Made by a program: the position numbers and the translations under genes
Assembly (NCBI GenBank): GCA_964017235.1
Contig: OZ024936.1
Span: 9,524,496-9,588,495 of the forward strand
DNA from: Sabellastarte sp. h YS-2021
Taxonomy: Eukaryota > Annelida > Polychaeta > Sabellida > Sabellidae
Direction of reading: 5' to 3'
Length of the DNA: 64,000 nt
The notes under the pieces: generated by a model
The model's database searches: none
Seen by the model: the letters and a program-made list of their open reading frames with translations, nothing else
What the model was told of the DNA's origin: nothing
Shown: piece by piece, positions 35,959 to 52,100 of the stretch
Layout of the letters: each line of letters starts with the position of its first letter
Position numbering within the stretch: the first letter of the stretch is position 1

Positions 35959-38900
35959 AAGCCATCAGAGAACATTCTAAATGAACTATTAAATACAGCA
36001 CAACATATATTATGCGAACTCTCAATTATACAGCATCAAATGCACTCTCCTTGGACCATTTAAACCTGTTATTTTATCTTTTTTTTCTATGCGACGCTTC
36101 CCTTATCTGAACTTATTGTTACTCCCCCAAGAGTACTTATTTGGGGTTTTACGTCACTTTCAACACTGTACAGTTCATCAGGGTTCTGTACTGTAAACTG
36201 CCGACCAACGGCAAGCAACTACCAGCTTTCCCACTTGAGGCCGTGCCGGGAACCGAACCCCGGCCTCAGAGGTGGGAAGCGAGAGTGTTACCAGCAGTAA
36301 GACATTCTTGGAAATTATAAAAAATGGATAAGTGAAATATTAAGTATAATTGACAACAACATGTATACAGTTTGTGAAATTCTGTGTGGCCTGGGATTAA
36401 ACAATTCAAAATTAACAGCAAAAACTCAATAAGGTAAGGACTGACGCAAGAGAAATAGTTTTTACAGAATATCTGCTATTAGTAAAGTCGAAATTTCAAG
36501 TATATGGTTACATTAAAAATAAAGGACTTCACGAAGAATTGCACAATATTATAAAATCAATATATATATACACATATGTGATAATTACTAGCAAAATATG
36601 TATACACTATAACTATATCGTGTTGTTCATGATACTGTGATCACAAAAAAGAATACAAAAATGCACTGAGAATGAGTTAGGTGTCAATTAGTTTTGCTTA
36701 TTTTTTCACATATACAATTATCAGAACACAACCATATTGAATGTCAAACTGTTGAAATGGGCTCTGGTTCAAACCTACATCTATGAAGATGAGAGACAAG
36801 CAGTTAAATACTGAACTGGCTAACCACTTAGTCACTAAGTGATCTCATGATTGAGTAAGAGTAATCCTAGTATAAAATACATAATAATAATAGACAGTTT
36901 TCTGTTTATTCAAAAGTGAGATAAGCAGTGAGCTTATATTACATAACCGCAATAGCTAATTCACCTGAGTGTTATCTCATCACGTTAGCTCATTTTATTG
37001 ATCTTTACTTATGTCAGCTAACATCTGAGGGTTTTTTTGCATTCACAGTTCCCAAAATATACCAGTGACTTACAACTGTAAATTTTGGCTACATTTTAAA
37101 CTGAAATGTTATCATTTAAAAGTATGTGTTATACCATCATCTTCAAAACAAAATACATCAGAAGGGTTGGATAATAGAAAGGCTAAACTGTCAGGCTTAA
37201 ATGGAGTCGTGGGGATTTGAGGTCAGAAAATTAAAAATTCAAATAATAGAATGTCTGATGATGTTTTGTTAATCTGATCTAACCATACGTCCATACTGCT
37301 TCATTTTTCTTACTTCATTAGTATGTTGGTAATTCTACACCTACAAAAAAGTGTCTTTGTTGTACTTTTAAAAACACCCCAATAAAAACATAAGACTTCA
37401 TTGAACTGACACAAGGTTAACCTTTGATACTTAAAAGTACACAAATGTCAAGTTATATAGAAGTAGAAGTTTCTAACATAATTTAATCAGTGTAACATGA
37501 TAAGTTTGTTTACAAAAAAGTAGCAGAAGCCCGTACTCAGGGGCGGATCCAGCCTTTAAGTAAGGTGGGGGTTCACATCAGATTAAGGGGGGGTTCACGT
37601 CAGACATACCATAACTAAGGAGGGGGCATGCCCGCCCCCCCCCCCCCCCTTCCCCGGGAAAAAATTATTTTTTGGTTAAAATATAGCGCATTACCTGTAA
37701 ATTTAATACCATTCTCAAGAAACAATTTTGTACTTTGCATTGAACCCCTTAACATTATTTGAACCCCCCCCCCCCCCCCGATCCGCTAGTGGTACTCCAC
37801 AACAGGAGGAAATAGTTTTGAACGCCATGAGATACAGAAGTAGTGAAACAGTACAAAAATCGGGATATTTTTACAGCAAACATTTATCAGTTATGTAAAG
37901 GTACAAATAATGTGAGTTAAGAATATATTGTTTGAGACAGAAAATGCCTGTAAACTATGAAGCTGTGAAGTTTATTAACTGAAGTATAGGTACCAATGGA
38001 AATAGTACAATTAGGCAACAGTACATTGTGTTATAATAATCAGTTACAGGACCTTTTCATAAGAAAAATACGATTCAATTATGGCAGGTGAACACACTTT
38101 GGCAGAGCCAAGGTTAAAGGTCGCACTGGGACTTAGCACCTGCTCCCCCAAGCAATGAAACATCCATGAATCAAGTTTCTACACCTTTCTACAACTTATC
38201 ATTTACAGTTTCTGAGATATGCCCTAGAAAAGATTTTAAAGGTCAAGGTCACTCAAGGTTAAATCAAGTTCATCGCTCACCTTCTAACCAATGTCTTCTA
38301 ACAAAATCAACTCCCTTCAAGTTACAGTTTTCGAGATGTAGCCCAGACACAGTTTTCAAAGTCAAGGTCACTAGACAAAGGTCAAATCAAAGTCACACCA
38401 TGATGTTTTACACCTACACCTCCCAACAAACGACCTTACCATGTTTCAACTTCCTACACCTTATGGTTTCTGAGATACAGCCTGGTGAAGCTCTTTCTTG
38501 TCATGCCCATGGGTGAAAACAATAACTGCACAGCCCTTAAAGGCTGTGGGGTAAAAACACCCAGTTTCCAATGCTAAAAATGAGGCAAAATTATTATTAT
38601 TTAGTGTGTAATGTTTTACATAAAATAATATATATTCATTCCATAATTCTTTACAGTCACAGATCATCCGAAGTGACAGTTTGCTGTTGTTCTTGAATAT
38701 TTCTTTTCTTGTTAAGGCTATTCAAGTAAAGTCTTTTTTTTTGTTTCCTATGTGGTTACATTGTAAATATATTTATGAACCAAAAATGTTCTCACAAGCT
38801 TTTAAGGATTAATAAGTCCAACAAATATATCTGTGCTACAGATGTTCTCTCAACTCAGTGTATCCCCCGACGGAACATGGTGTAACCTAACATACAGGAA

Positions 38901-40349
38901 ATTCAGCCATTCTAAAAATGAGTGTTGATGCACCCAATATTAAACAAGATTTGAGGTCAAACTTTTTCTCTGCCATGTGATGACCTGACCTTCTGCATAT
39001 GCAAGTACCAAGTTAAAATATCAAGAAATACCTCAAATTTTAACTCTAAAAGGCCACTGGTCTTCTAGTGGAAGGCCGGAACCATTAAGCAATAAGCTCT
39101 GTGGTCTTATCCATATATAACCACATATGAAATTTGTAAAGGTCTATATAAAATAACTAAGTTTATGTATATGAAAGGAAAATTTCTGCATTTGCCGTGG
39201 GGCATGACCATACCCCAAAACAGTACGTCAGACTTTCATCTGGGGATACCATTGAAACTTAAGTTAAAATTGGTTGCATTGCTGGCAACCTTTCTATGGT
39301 CACAATTGCAATCTATAATTATCATTAAAAATGGACGAGAAATTCTGATTCATTTCATAGATTTTTGTAAAGATTATCAAGACACTGAAATCATTTAAGA
39401 CATTTTATGCATAGTAGGTGGAATTTTCTAGAACATATTTGACTTTCAACCTGTAAAATATACACATGAATATAAAATCCATATGATATGATGTCTGATT
39501 TATATCATAGTAATGAAATATCACGAAATTGTCATATATGTGAATCAAATGTGAAAATGTATAAGAAAATTTGAATTGAAATCGAAATCAACTTTTATAA
39601 CACTTCAGCTTCATTTTAATGCATATTATTGAACTGGGAAGTTATTTTTTGCAAACATATGTCATATGACCAAGGACAGGTCCGATGTGAAGTCTTAAAA
39701 CACACTCCAAAATTGTAAATACAGGACTTTATTAATCCCGGCAGCAATTTTGCAATTGAATGAGTGCAGTCTGAAACATGAAATGAGTTATGTATATATG
39801 AACATTTATAATTTATTGGTCTTGTTTGATCTTGAGGGAGAGGCCAAAGTTCAACTCTGAAGAGATTCAACCTTCTAATTGTAAGAAACAGCCAGTAGAG
39901 AAGTACAGATAAATTTCAAAGGTATTGCTTCATTGACCATGTTTTTATCTCCCACCTGGGCCTTGGTTGGGAGATTATAAAACGCCTTCCGTAAGTGCCT
40001 CTGTCCGTTCATCACGTTTTTACATAAACCTTAATATATCATTCATTTATACAGATGTCTTCACCAAATTCACAGGGAATCTTTATGGCTATAAAAACCT
40101 GTCTGTGCAAAATTTTGGTCTCATTTTGAATAACAAAATGGCCGCCAGAGCTAATTGATTGAAAATCATAAAGGTGCTCTAAATCTTGAAATATTCTAGC
40201 TAGCTTCATCAAATTTGCACAAAAGCTACATGGCTAGAGAAGCTAGCCTAATAGTAATTTTGACCTAGTTCTAAAAACAAATGGCCGCCATATCACATGT
40301 TTAATGTCAAATGGAGTTATCCTATTAAAAAGGCCTTATATCCCTTAAT
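35959..40349 (+). repeat. Macrosatellite unit 6 (4,391 bp)
   Basis: Exon fragment at 35959-36063. Poly-C tracts A/B 15/16 bp. Private TTTGCATTGAACC near 37736 (other units TTTGCGTTG). GGCTATAAAAACC (Lys) state at the right end. Confidence 0.97.
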
Positions 40350-43300
40350 AAGCCATCAGAGAACATTCTAAATGAACTATTAAATACAGCACAACATATA
40401 TTATGCGAACTCTCAATTATACAGCATCAAATGCACTCTCCTTGGACCATTTAAACCTGTTATTTTATCTTTTTTTTCTATGCGACGCTTCCCTTATCTG
40501 AACTTATTGTTACTCCCCCAAGAGTACTTATTTGGGGTTTTACGTCACTTTCAACACTGTACAGTTCATCAGGGTTCTGTACTGTAAACTGCCGACCAAC
40601 GGCAAGCAACTACCAGCTTTCCCACTTGAGGCCGTGCCGGGAACCGAACCCCGGCCTCAGAGGTGGGAAGCGAGAGTGTTACCAGCAGTAAGACATTCTT
40701 GGAAATTATAAAAAATGGATAAGTGAAATATTAAGTATAATTGACAACAACATGTATACAGTTTGTGAAATTCTGTGTGGCCTGGGATTAAACAATTCAA
40801 AATTAACAGCAAAAACTCAATAAGGTAAGGACTGACGCAAGAGAAATAGTTTTTACAGAATATCTGCTATTAGTAAAGTCGAAATTTCAAGTATATGGTT
40901 ACATTAAAAATAAAGGACTTCACGAAGAATTGCACAATATTATAAAATCAATATATATATACACATATGTGATAATTACTAGCAAAATATGTATACACTA
41001 TAACTATATCGTGTTGTTCATGATACTGTGATCACAAAAAAGAATACAAAAATGCACTGAGAATGAGTTAGGTGTCAATTAGTTTTGCTTATTTTTTCAC
41101 ATATACAATTATCAGAACACAACCATATTGAATGTCAAACTGTTGAAATGGGCTCTGGTTCAAACCTACATCTATGAAGATGAGAGACAAGCAGTTAAAT
41201 ACTGAACTGGCTAACCACTTAGTCACTAAGTGATCTCATGATTGAGTAAGAGTAATCCTAGTATAAAATACATAATAATAATAGACAGTTTTCTGTTTAT
41301 TCAAAAGTGAGATAAGCAGTGAGCTTATATTACATAACCGCAATAGCTAATTCACCTGAGTGTTATCTCATCACGTTAGCTCATTTTATTGATCTTTACT
41401 TATGTCAGCTAACATCTGAGGGTTTTTTTGCATTCACAGTTCCCAAAATATACCAGTGACTTACAACTGTAAATTTTGGCTACATTTTAAACTGAAATGT
41501 TATCATTTAAAAGTATGTGTTATACCATCATCTTCAAAACAAAATACATCAGAAGGGTTGGATAATAGAAAGGCTAAACTGTCAGGCTTAAATGGAGTCG
41601 TGGGGATTTGAGGTCAGAAAATTAAAAATTCAAATAATAGAATGTCTGATGATGTTTTGTTAATCTGATCTAACCATACGTCCATACTGCTTCATTTTTC
41701 TTACTTCATTAGTATGTTGGTAATTCTACACCTACAAAAAAGTGTCTTTGTTGTACTTTTAAAAACACCCCAATAAAAACATAAGACTTCATTGAACTGA
41801 CACAAGGTTAACCTTTGATACTTAAAAGTACACAAATGTCAAGTTATATAGAAGTAGAAGTTTCTAACATAATTTAATCAGTGTAACATGATAAGTTTGT
41901 TTACAAAAAAGTAGCAGAAGCCCATACTCAGGGGCGGATCCAGCCTTTAAGTAAGGTGGGGGTTCACATCAGATTAAGGGGGGGTTCACGTCAGACATAC
42001 CATAACTAAGGAGGGGGCATGCCCGCCCCCCCCCCCCCTTCCCCGGGAAAAAAATATTTTTTGGTTAAAATATAGCGCATTACCTGTAAATTTAATACCA
42101 TTCTCAAGAAACAATTTTGTACTTTGCGTTGAACCCCTTAACATTATTTGAACCCCCCCCCCCGATCCGCTAGTGGTACTCCACAACAGGAGGAAATAGT
42201 TTTGAACGCCATGAGATACAGAAGTAGTGAAACAGTACAAAAATCGGGATATTTTTACAGCAAACATTTATCAGTTATGTAAAGGTACAAATAATGTGAG
42301 TTAAGAATATATTGTTTGAGACAGAAAATGCCTGTAAACTATGAAGCTGTGAAGTTTATTAACTGAAGTATAGGTACCAATGGAAATAGTACAATTAGGC
42401 AACAGTACATTGTGTTATAATAATCAGTTACAGGACCTTTTCATAAGAAAAATACGATTCAATTATGGCAGGTGAACACACTTTGGCAGAGCCAAGGTTA
42501 AAGGTCGCACTGGGACTTAGCACCTGCTCCCCCAAGCAATGAAACATCCATGAATCAAGTTTCTACACCTTTCTACAACTTATCATTTACAGTTTCTGAG
42601 ATATGCCCTAGAAAAGATTTTAAAGGTCAAGGTCACTCAAGGTTAAATCAAGTTCATCGCTCACCTTCTAACCAATGTCTTCTAACAAAATCAACTCCCT
42701 TCAAGTTACAGTTTTCGAGATGTAGCCCAGACACAGTTTTCAAAGTCAAGGTCACTAGACAAAGGTCAAATCAAAGTCACACCATGATGTTTTACACCTA
42801 CACCTCCCAACAAACGACCTTACCATGTTTCAACTTCCTACACCTTATGGTTTCTGAGATACAGCCTGGTGAAGCTCTTTCTTGTCATGCCCATGGGTGA
42901 AAACAATAACTGCACAGCCCTTAAAGGCTGTGGGGTAAAAACACCCAGTTTCCAATGCTAAAAATGAGGCAAAATTATTATTATTTAGTGTGTAATGTTT
43001 TACATAAAATAATATATATTCATTCCATAATTCTTTACAGTCACAGATCATCTGAAGTGACAGTTTGCTGTTGTTCTTGAATATTTCTTTTCTTGTTAAG
43101 GCTATTCAAGTAAAGTCTTTTTTTTTGTTTCCTATGTGGTTACATTGTAAATATATTTATGAACCAAAAATGTTCTCACAAGCTTTTAAGGATTAATAAG
43201 TCCAACAAATATATCTGTGCTACAGATGTTCTCTCAACTCAGTGTATCCCCCGACGGAACATGGTGTAACTTAACATACAGGAAATTCAGCCATTCTAAA

Positions 43301-44733
43301 AATGAGTGTTGATGCACCCAATATTAAACAAGATTTGAGGTCAAACTTTTTCTCTGCCATGTGATGACCTGACCTTCTGCATATGCAAGTACCAAGTTAA
43401 AATATCAAGAAATACCTCAAATTTTAACTCTAAAAGGCCACTGGTCTTCTAGTGGAAGGCCGGAACCATTAAGCAATAAGCTCTGTGGTCTTATCCATAT
43501 ATAACCACATATGAAATTTGTAAAGGTCTATATAAAATAACTAAGTTTATGTATATGAAAGGAAAATTTCTGCATTTGCCGTGGGGCATGACCATACCCC
43601 AAAACAGTACGTCAGACTTTCATCTGGGGATACCATTGAAACTTAAGTTAAAATTGGTTGCATTGCTGGCAACCTTTCTATGGTCACAATTGCAATCTAT
43701 AATTATCATTAAAAATGGACGAGAAATTCTGATTCATTTCATAGATTTTTGTAAAGATTATCAAGACACTGAAATCATTTAAGACATTTTATGCATAGTA
43801 GGTGGAATTTTCTAGAACATATTTGACTTTCAACCTGTAAAATATACACATGAATATAAAATCCATATGATATGATGTCTGATTTATATCATAGTAATGA
43901 AATATCACGAAATTGTCATATATGTGAATCAAATGTGAAAATGTATAAGAAAATTTGAATTGAAATCGAAATCAACTTTTATAACACTTCAGCTTCATTT
44001 TAATGCATATTATTGAACTGGGAAGTTATTTTTTGCCAACATATGTCATATGACCAAGGACAGGTCCGATGTGAAGTCTTAAAACACACTCCAAAATTGT
44101 AAATACAGGACTTTATTAATCCCGGCAGCAATTTTGCAATTGAATGAGTGCAGTCTGAAACATGAAATGAGTTATGTATATATGAACATTTATAATTTAT
44201 TGGTCTTGTTTGATCTTGAGGGAGAGGCCAAAGTTCAACTCTGAAGAGATTCAACCTTCTAATTGTAAGAAACAGCCAGTAGAGAAGTACAGATAAATTT
44301 CAAAGGTATTGCTTCATTGACCATGTTTTTATCTCCCACCTGGGCCTTGGTTGGGAGATTATAAAACGCCTTCCGTAAGTGCCTCTGTCCGTTCATCACG
44401 TTTTTACATAAACCTTAATATATCATTCATTTATACAGATGTCTTCACCAAATTCACAGGGAATCTTTATGGCTATGAAAACCTGTCTGTGCAAAATTTT
44501 GGTCTCATTTTGAATAACAAAATGGCCGCCAGAGCTAATTGATTGAAAATCATAAAGGTGCTCTAAATCTTGAAATATTCTAGCTAGCTTCATCAAATTT
44601 GCACAAAAGCTACATGGCTAGAGAAGCTAGCCTAATAGTAATTTTGACCTAGTTCTAAAAACAAATGGCCGCCATATCACATGTTTAATGTCAAATGGAG
44701 TTATCCTATTAAAAAGGCCTTATATCCCTTAAT
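40350..44733 (+). repeat. Macrosatellite unit 7 (4,384 bp)
   Basis: Exon fragment at 40350-40454. Poly-C tracts A/B 13/11 bp. Private GCCCATACTC (left target-site duplication changed from GTACT to ATACT), GGGAAAAAAATATTTT and GTAACTTAACA. Shares ATCATCTGAAG (near 43048) and TTTTTGCCAAC (near 44034) with unit 8 only. Confidence 0.97.
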
Positions 44734-47700
44734 AAGCCATCAGAGAACATTCTAAATGAACTATTAAATACAGCACAACATATATTATGCGAACTCTCAA
44801 TTATACAGCATCAAATGCACTCTCCTTGGACCATTTAAACCTGTTATTTTATCTTTTTTTTCTATGCGACGCTTCCCTTATCTGAACTTATTGTTACTCC
44901 CCCAAGAGTACTTATTTGGGGTTTTACGTCACTTTCAACACTGTACAGTTCATCAGGGTTCTGTACTGTAAACTGCCGACCAACGGCAAGCAACTACCAG
45001 CTTTCCCACTTGAGGCCGTGCCGGGAACCGAACCCCGGCCTCAGAGGTGGGAAGCGAGAGTGTTACCAGCAGTAAGACATTCTTGGAAATTATAAAAAAT
45101 GGATAAGTGAAATATTAAGTATAATTGACAACAACATGTATACAGTTTGTGAAATTCTGTGTGGCCTGGGATTAAACAATTCAAAATTAACAGCAAAAAC
45201 TCAATAAGGTAAGGACTGACGCAAGAGAAATAGTTTTTACAGAATATCTGCTATTAGTAAAGTCGAAATTTCAAGTATATGGTTACATTAAAAATAAAGG
45301 ACTTCACGAAGAATTGCACAATATTATAAAATCAATATATATATACACATATGTGATAATTACTAGCAAAATATGTATACACTATAACTATATCGTGTTG
45401 TTCATGATACTGTGATCACAAAAAAGAATACAAAAATGCACTGAGAATGAGTTAGGTGTCAATTAGTTTTGCTTATTTTTTCACATATACAATTATCAGA
45501 ACACAACCATATTGAATGTCAAACTGTTGAAATGGGCTCTGGTTCAAACCTACATCTATGAAGATGAGAGACAAGCAGTTAAATACTGAACTGGCTAACC
45601 ACTTAGTCACTAAGTGATCTCATGATTGAGTAAGAGTAATCCTAGTATAAAATACATAATAATAATAGACAGTTTTCTGTTTATTCAAAAGTGAGATAAG
45701 CAGTGAGCTTATATTACATAACCGCAATAGCTAATTCACCTGAGTGTTATCTCATCACGTTAGCTCATTTTATTGATCTTTACTTATGTCAGCTAACATC
45801 TGAGGGTTTTTTTGCATTCACAGTTCCCAAAATATACCAGTGACTTACAACTGTAAATTTTGGCTACATTTTAAACTGAAATGTTATCATTTAAAAGTAT
45901 GTGTTATACCATCATCTTCAAAACAAAATACATCAGAAGGGTTGGATAATAGAAAGGCTAAACTGTCAGGCTTAAATGGAGTCGTGGGGATTTGAGGTCA
46001 GAAAATTAAAAATTCAAATAATAGAATGTCTGATGATGTTTTGTTAATCTGATCTAACCATACGTCCATACTGCTTCATTTTTCTTACTTCATTAGTATG
46101 TTGGTAATTCTACACCTACAAAAAAGTGTCTTTGTTGTACTTTTAAAAACACCCCAATAAAAACATAAGACTTCATTGAACTGACACAAGGTTAACCTTT
46201 GATACTTAAAAGTACACAAATGTCAAGTTATATAGAAGTAGAAGTTTCTAACATAATTTAATCAGTGTAACATGATAAGTTTGTTTACAAAAAAGTAGCA
46301 GAAGCCCGTACTCAGGGGCGGATCCAGCCTTTAAGTAAGGTGGGGGTTCACATCAGATTAAGGGGGGGTTCACGTCAGACATACCATAACTAAGGAGGGG
46401 GCATGCCCGCCCCGCCCCCCCTTCCCCGGGAAAAAATTATTTTTTGGTTAAAATATAGCGCATTACCTGTAAATTTAATACCATTCTCAAGAAACAATTT
46501 TGTACTTTGCGTTGAACCCCTTAACATTATTTGAACCCCCCCCCCCCCGATCCGCTAGTGGTACTCCACAACAGGAGGAAATAGTTTTGAACGCCATGAG
46601 ATACAGAAGTAGTGAAACAGTACAAAAATCGGGATATTTTTACAGCAAACATTTATCAGTTATGTAAAGGTACAAATAATGTGAGTTAAGAATATATTGT
46701 TTGAGACAGAAAATGCCTGTAAACTATGAAGCTGTGAAGTTTATTAACTGAAGTATAGGTGCCAATGGAAATAGTACAATTAGGCAACAGTACATTGTGT
46801 TATAATAATCAGTTACAGGACCTTTTCATAAGAAAAATACGATTCAATTATGGCAGGTGAACACACTTTGGCAGAGCCAAGGTTAAAGGTCGCACTGGGA
46901 CTTAGCACCTGCTCCCCCAAGCAATGAAACATCCATGAATCAAGTTTCTACACCTTTCTACAACTTATCATTTACAGTTTCTGAGATATGCCCTAGAAAA
47001 GATTTTAAAGGTCAAGGTCACTCAAGGTTAAATCAAGTTCATCGCTCACCTTCTAACCAATGTCTTCTAACAAAATCAACTCCCTTCAAGTTACAGTTTT
47101 CGAGATGTAGCCCAGACACAGTTTTCAAAGTCAAGGTCACTAGACAAAGGTCAAATCAAAGTCACACCATGATGTTTTACACCTACACCTCCCAACAAAC
47201 GACCTTACCATGTTTCAACTTCCTACACCTTATGGTTTCTGAGATACAGCCTGGTGAAGCTCTTTCTTGTCATGCCCATGGGTGAAAACAATAACTGCAC
47301 AGCCCTTAAAGGCTGTGGGGTAAAAACACCCAGTTTCCAATGCTAAAAATGAGGCAAAATTATTATTATTTAGTGTGTAATGTTTTACATAAAATAATAT
47401 ATATTCATTCCATAATTCTTTACAGTCACAGATCATCTGAAGTGACAGTTTGCTGTTGTTCTTGAATATTTCTTTTCTTGTTAAGGCTATTCAAGTAAAG
47501 TCTTTTTTTTTGTTTCCTATGTGGTTACATTGTAAATATATTTATGAACCAAAAATGTTCTCACAAGCTTTTAAGGATTAATAAGTCCAACAAATATATC
47601 TGTGCTACAGATGTTCTCTCAACTCAGTGTATCCCCCGACGGAACATGGTGTAACCTAACATACAGGAAATTCAGCCATTCTAAAAATGAGTGTTGATGC

Positions 47701-49118
47701 ACCCAATATTAAACAAGATTTGAGGTCAAACTTTTTCTCTGCCATGTGATGACCTGACCTTCTGCATATGCAAGTACCAAGTTAAAATATCAAGAAATAC
47801 CTCAAATTTTAACTCTAAAAGGCCACTGGTCTTCTAGTGGAAGGCCGGAACCATTAAGCAATAAGCTCTGTGGTCTTATCCATATATAACCACATATGAA
47901 ATTTGTAAAGGTCTATATAAAATAACTAAGTTTATGTATATGAAAGGAAAATTTCTGCATTTGCCGTGGGGCATGACCATACCCCAAAACAGTACGTCAG
48001 ACTTTCATCTGGGGATACCATTGAAACTTAAGTTAAAATTGGTTGCATTGCTGGCAACCTTTCTATGGTCACAATTGCAATCTATAATTATCATTAAAAA
48101 TGGACGAGAAATTCTGATTCATTTCATAGATTTTTGTAAAGATTATCAAGACACTGAAATCATTTAAGACATTTTATGCATAGTAGGTGGAATTTTCTAG
48201 AACATATTTGACTTTCAACCTGTAAAATATACACATGAATATAAAATCCATATGATATGATGTCTGATTTATATCATAGTAATGAAATATCACGAAATTG
48301 TCATATATGTGAATCAAATGTGAAAATGTATAAGAAAATTTGAATTGAAATCGAAATCAACTTTTATAACACTTCAGCTTCATTTTAATGCATATTATTG
48401 AACTGGGAAGTTATTTTTTGCCAACATATGTCATATGACCAAGGACAGGTCCGATGTGAAGTCTTAAAACACACTCCAAAATTGTAAATACAGGACTTTA
48501 TTAATCCCGGCAGCAATTTTGCAATTGAATGAGTGCAGTCTGAAACATGAAATGAGTTATGTATATATGAACATTTATAATTTATTGGTCTTGTTTGATC
48601 TTGAGGGAGAGGCCAAAGTTCAACTCTGAAGAGATTCAACCTTCTAATTGTAAGAAACAGCCAGTAGAGAAGTACAGATAAATTTCAAAGGTATTGCTTC
48701 ATTGACCATGTTTTTATCTCCCACCTGGGCCTTGGTTGGGAGATTATAAAACGCCTTCCGTAAGTGCCTCTGTCCGTTCATCACGTTTTTACATAAACCT
48801 TAATATATCATTCATTTATACAGATGTCTTCACCAAATTCACAGGGAATCTTTATGGCTATGAAAACCTGTCTGTGCAAAATTTTGGTCTCATTTTGAAT
48901 AACAAAATGGCCGCCAGAGCTAATTGATTGAAAATCATAAAGGTGCTCTAAATCTTGAAATATTCTAGCTAGCTTCATCAAATTTGCACAAAAGCTACAT
49001 GGCTAGAGAAGCTAGCCTAATAGTAATTTTGACCTAGTTCTAAAAACAAATGGCCGCCATATCACATGTTTAATGTCAAATGGAGTTATCCTATTAAAAA
49101 GGCCTTATATCCCTTAAT
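44734..49118 (+). repeat. Macrosatellite unit 8 (4,385 bp, mosaic)
   Basis: Exon fragment at 44734-44838. Left half matches unit 9: C tract A interrupted by a G (CCCGCCCCGCCCCCCC), tract B 13 bp, GTATAGGTGCC near 46755. Right half matches unit 7: ATCATCTGAAG near 47433, TTTTTGCCAAC near 48417, GGCTATGAAAACC. Confidence 0.97.
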
Positions 49119-52100
49119 AAGCCATCAGAGAACATTCTAAATGAACTATTAAATACAGCACAACATATATTATGCGAACTCTCAATTATACAGCATCAAA
49201 TGCACTCTCCTTGGACCATTTAAACCTGTTATTTTATCTTTTTTTTCTATGCGACGCTTCCCTTATCTGAACTTATTGTTACTCCCCCAAGAGTACTTAT
49301 TTGGGGTTTTACGTCACTTTCAACACTGTACAGTTCATCAGGGTTCTGTACTGTAAACTGCCGACCAACGGCAAGCAACTACCAGCTTTCCCACTTGAGG
49401 CCGTGCCGGGAACCGAACCCCGGCCTCAGAGGTGGGAAGCGAGAGTGTTACCAGCAGTAAGACATTCTTGGAAATTATAAAAAATGGATAAGTGAAATAT
49501 TAAGTATAATTGACAACAACATGTATACAGTTTGTGAAATTCTGTGTGGCCTGGGATTAAACAATTCAAAATTAACAGCAAAAACTCAATAAGGTAAGGA
49601 CTGACGCAAGAGAAATAGTTTTTACAGAATATCTGCTATTAGTAAAGTCGAAATTTCAAGTATATGGTTACATTAAAAATAAAGGACTTCACGAAGAATT
49701 GCACAATATTATAAAATCAATATATATATACACATATGTGATAATTACTAGCAAAATATGTATACACTATAACTATATCGTGTTGTTCATGATACTGTGA
49801 TCACAAAAAAGAATACAAAAATGCACTGAGAATGAGTTAGGTGTCAATTAGTTTTGCTTATTTTTTCACATATACAATTATCAGAACACAACCATATTGA
49901 ATGTCAAACTGTTGAAATGGGCTCTGGTTCAAACCTACATCTATGAAGATGAGAGACAAGCAGTTAAATACTGAACTGGCTAACCACTTAGTCACTAAGT
50001 GATCTCATGATTGAGTAAGAGTAATCCTAGTATAAAATACATAATAATAATAGACAGTTTTCTGTTTATTCAAAAGTGAGATAAGCAGTGAGCTTATATT
50101 ACATAACCGCAATAGCTAATTCACCTGAGTGTTATCTCATCACGTTAGCTCATTTTATTGATCTTTACTTATGTCAGCTAACATCTGAGGGTTTTTTTGC
50201 ATTCACAGTTCCCAAAATATACCAGTGACTTACAACTGTAAATTTTGGCTACATTTTAAACTGAAATGTTATCATTTAAAAGTATGTGTTATACCATCAT
50301 CTTCAAAACAAAATACATCAGAAGGGTTGGATAATAGAAAGGCTAAACTGTCAGGCTTAAATGGAGTCGTGGGGATTTGAGGTCAGAAAATTAAAAATTC
50401 AAATAATAGAATGTCTGATGATGTTTTGTTAATCTGATCTAACCATACGTCCATACTGCTTCATTTTTCTTACTTCATTAGTATGTTGGTAATTCTACAC
50501 CTACAAAAAAGTGTCTTTGTTGTACTTTTAAAAACACCCCAATAAAAACATAAGACTTCATTGAACTGACACAAGGTTAACCTTTGATACTTAAAAGTAC
50601 ACAAATGTCAAGTTATATAGAAGTAGAAGTTTCTAACATAATTTAATCAGTGTAACATGATAAGTTTGTTTACAAAAAAGTAGCAGAAGCCCGTACTCAG
50701 GGGCGGATCCAGCCTTTAAGTAAGGTGGGGGTTCACATCAGATTAAGGGGGGGTTCACGTCAGACATACCATAACTAAGGAGGGGGCATGCCCGCCCCGC
50801 CCCCCCTTCCCCGGGAAAAAATTATTTTTTGGTTAAAATATAGCGCATTACCTGTAAATTTAATACCATTCTCAAGAAACAATTTTGTACTTTGCGTTGA
50901 ACCCCTTAACATTATTTGAACCCCCCCCCCCCCGATCCGCTAGTGGTACTCCACAACAGGAGGAAATAGTTTTGAACGCCATGAGATACAGAAGTAGTGA
51001 AACAGTACAAAAATCGGGATATTTTTACAGCAAACATTTATCAGTTATGTAAAGGTACAAATAATGTGAGTTAAGAATATATTGTTTGAGACAGAAAATG
51101 CCTGTAAACTATGAAGCTGTGAAGTTTATTAACTGAAGTATAGGTGCCAATGGAAATAGTACAATTAGGCAACAGTACATTGTGTTATAATAATCAGTTA
51201 CAGGACCTTTTCATAAGAAAAATACGATTCAATTATGGCAGGTGAACACACTTTGGCAGAGCCAAGGTTAAAGGTCGCACTGGGACTTAGCACCTGCTCC
51301 CCCAAGCAATGAAACATCCATGAATCAAGTTTCTACACCTTTCTACAACTTATCATTTACAGTTTCTGAGATATGCCCTAGAAAAGATTTTAAAGGTCAA
51401 GGTCACTCAAGGTTAAATCAAGTTCATCGCTCACCTTCTAACCAATGTCTTCTAACAAAATCAACTCCCTTCAAGTTACAGTTTTCGAGATGTAGCCCAG
51501 ACACAGTTTTCAAAGTCAAGGTCACTAGACAAAGGTCAAATCAAAGTCACACCATGATGTTTTACACCTACACCTCCCAACAAACGACCTTACCATGTTT
51601 CAACTTCCTACACCTTATGGTTTCTGAGATACAGCCTGGTGAAGCTCTTTCTTGTCATGCCCATGGGTGAAAACAATAACTGCACAGCCCTTAAAGGCTG
51701 TGGGGTAAAAACACCCAGTTTCCAATGCTAAAAATGAGGCAAAATTATTATTATTTAGTGTGTAATGTTTTACATAAAATAATATATATTCATTCCATAA
51801 TTCTTTACAGTCACAGATCATCCGAAGTGACAGTTTGCTGTTGTTCTTGAATATTTCTTTTCTTGTTAAGGCTATTCAAGTAAAGTCTTTTTTTTTGTTT
51901 CCTATGTGGTTACATTGTAAATATATTTATGAACCAAAAATGTTCTCACAAGCTTTTAAGGATTAATAAGTCCAACAAATATATCTGTGCTACAGATGTT
52001 CTCTCAACTCAGTGTATCCCCCGACGGAACATGGTGTAACCTAACATACAGGAAATTCAGCCATTCTAAAAATGAGTGTTGATGCACCCAATATTAAACA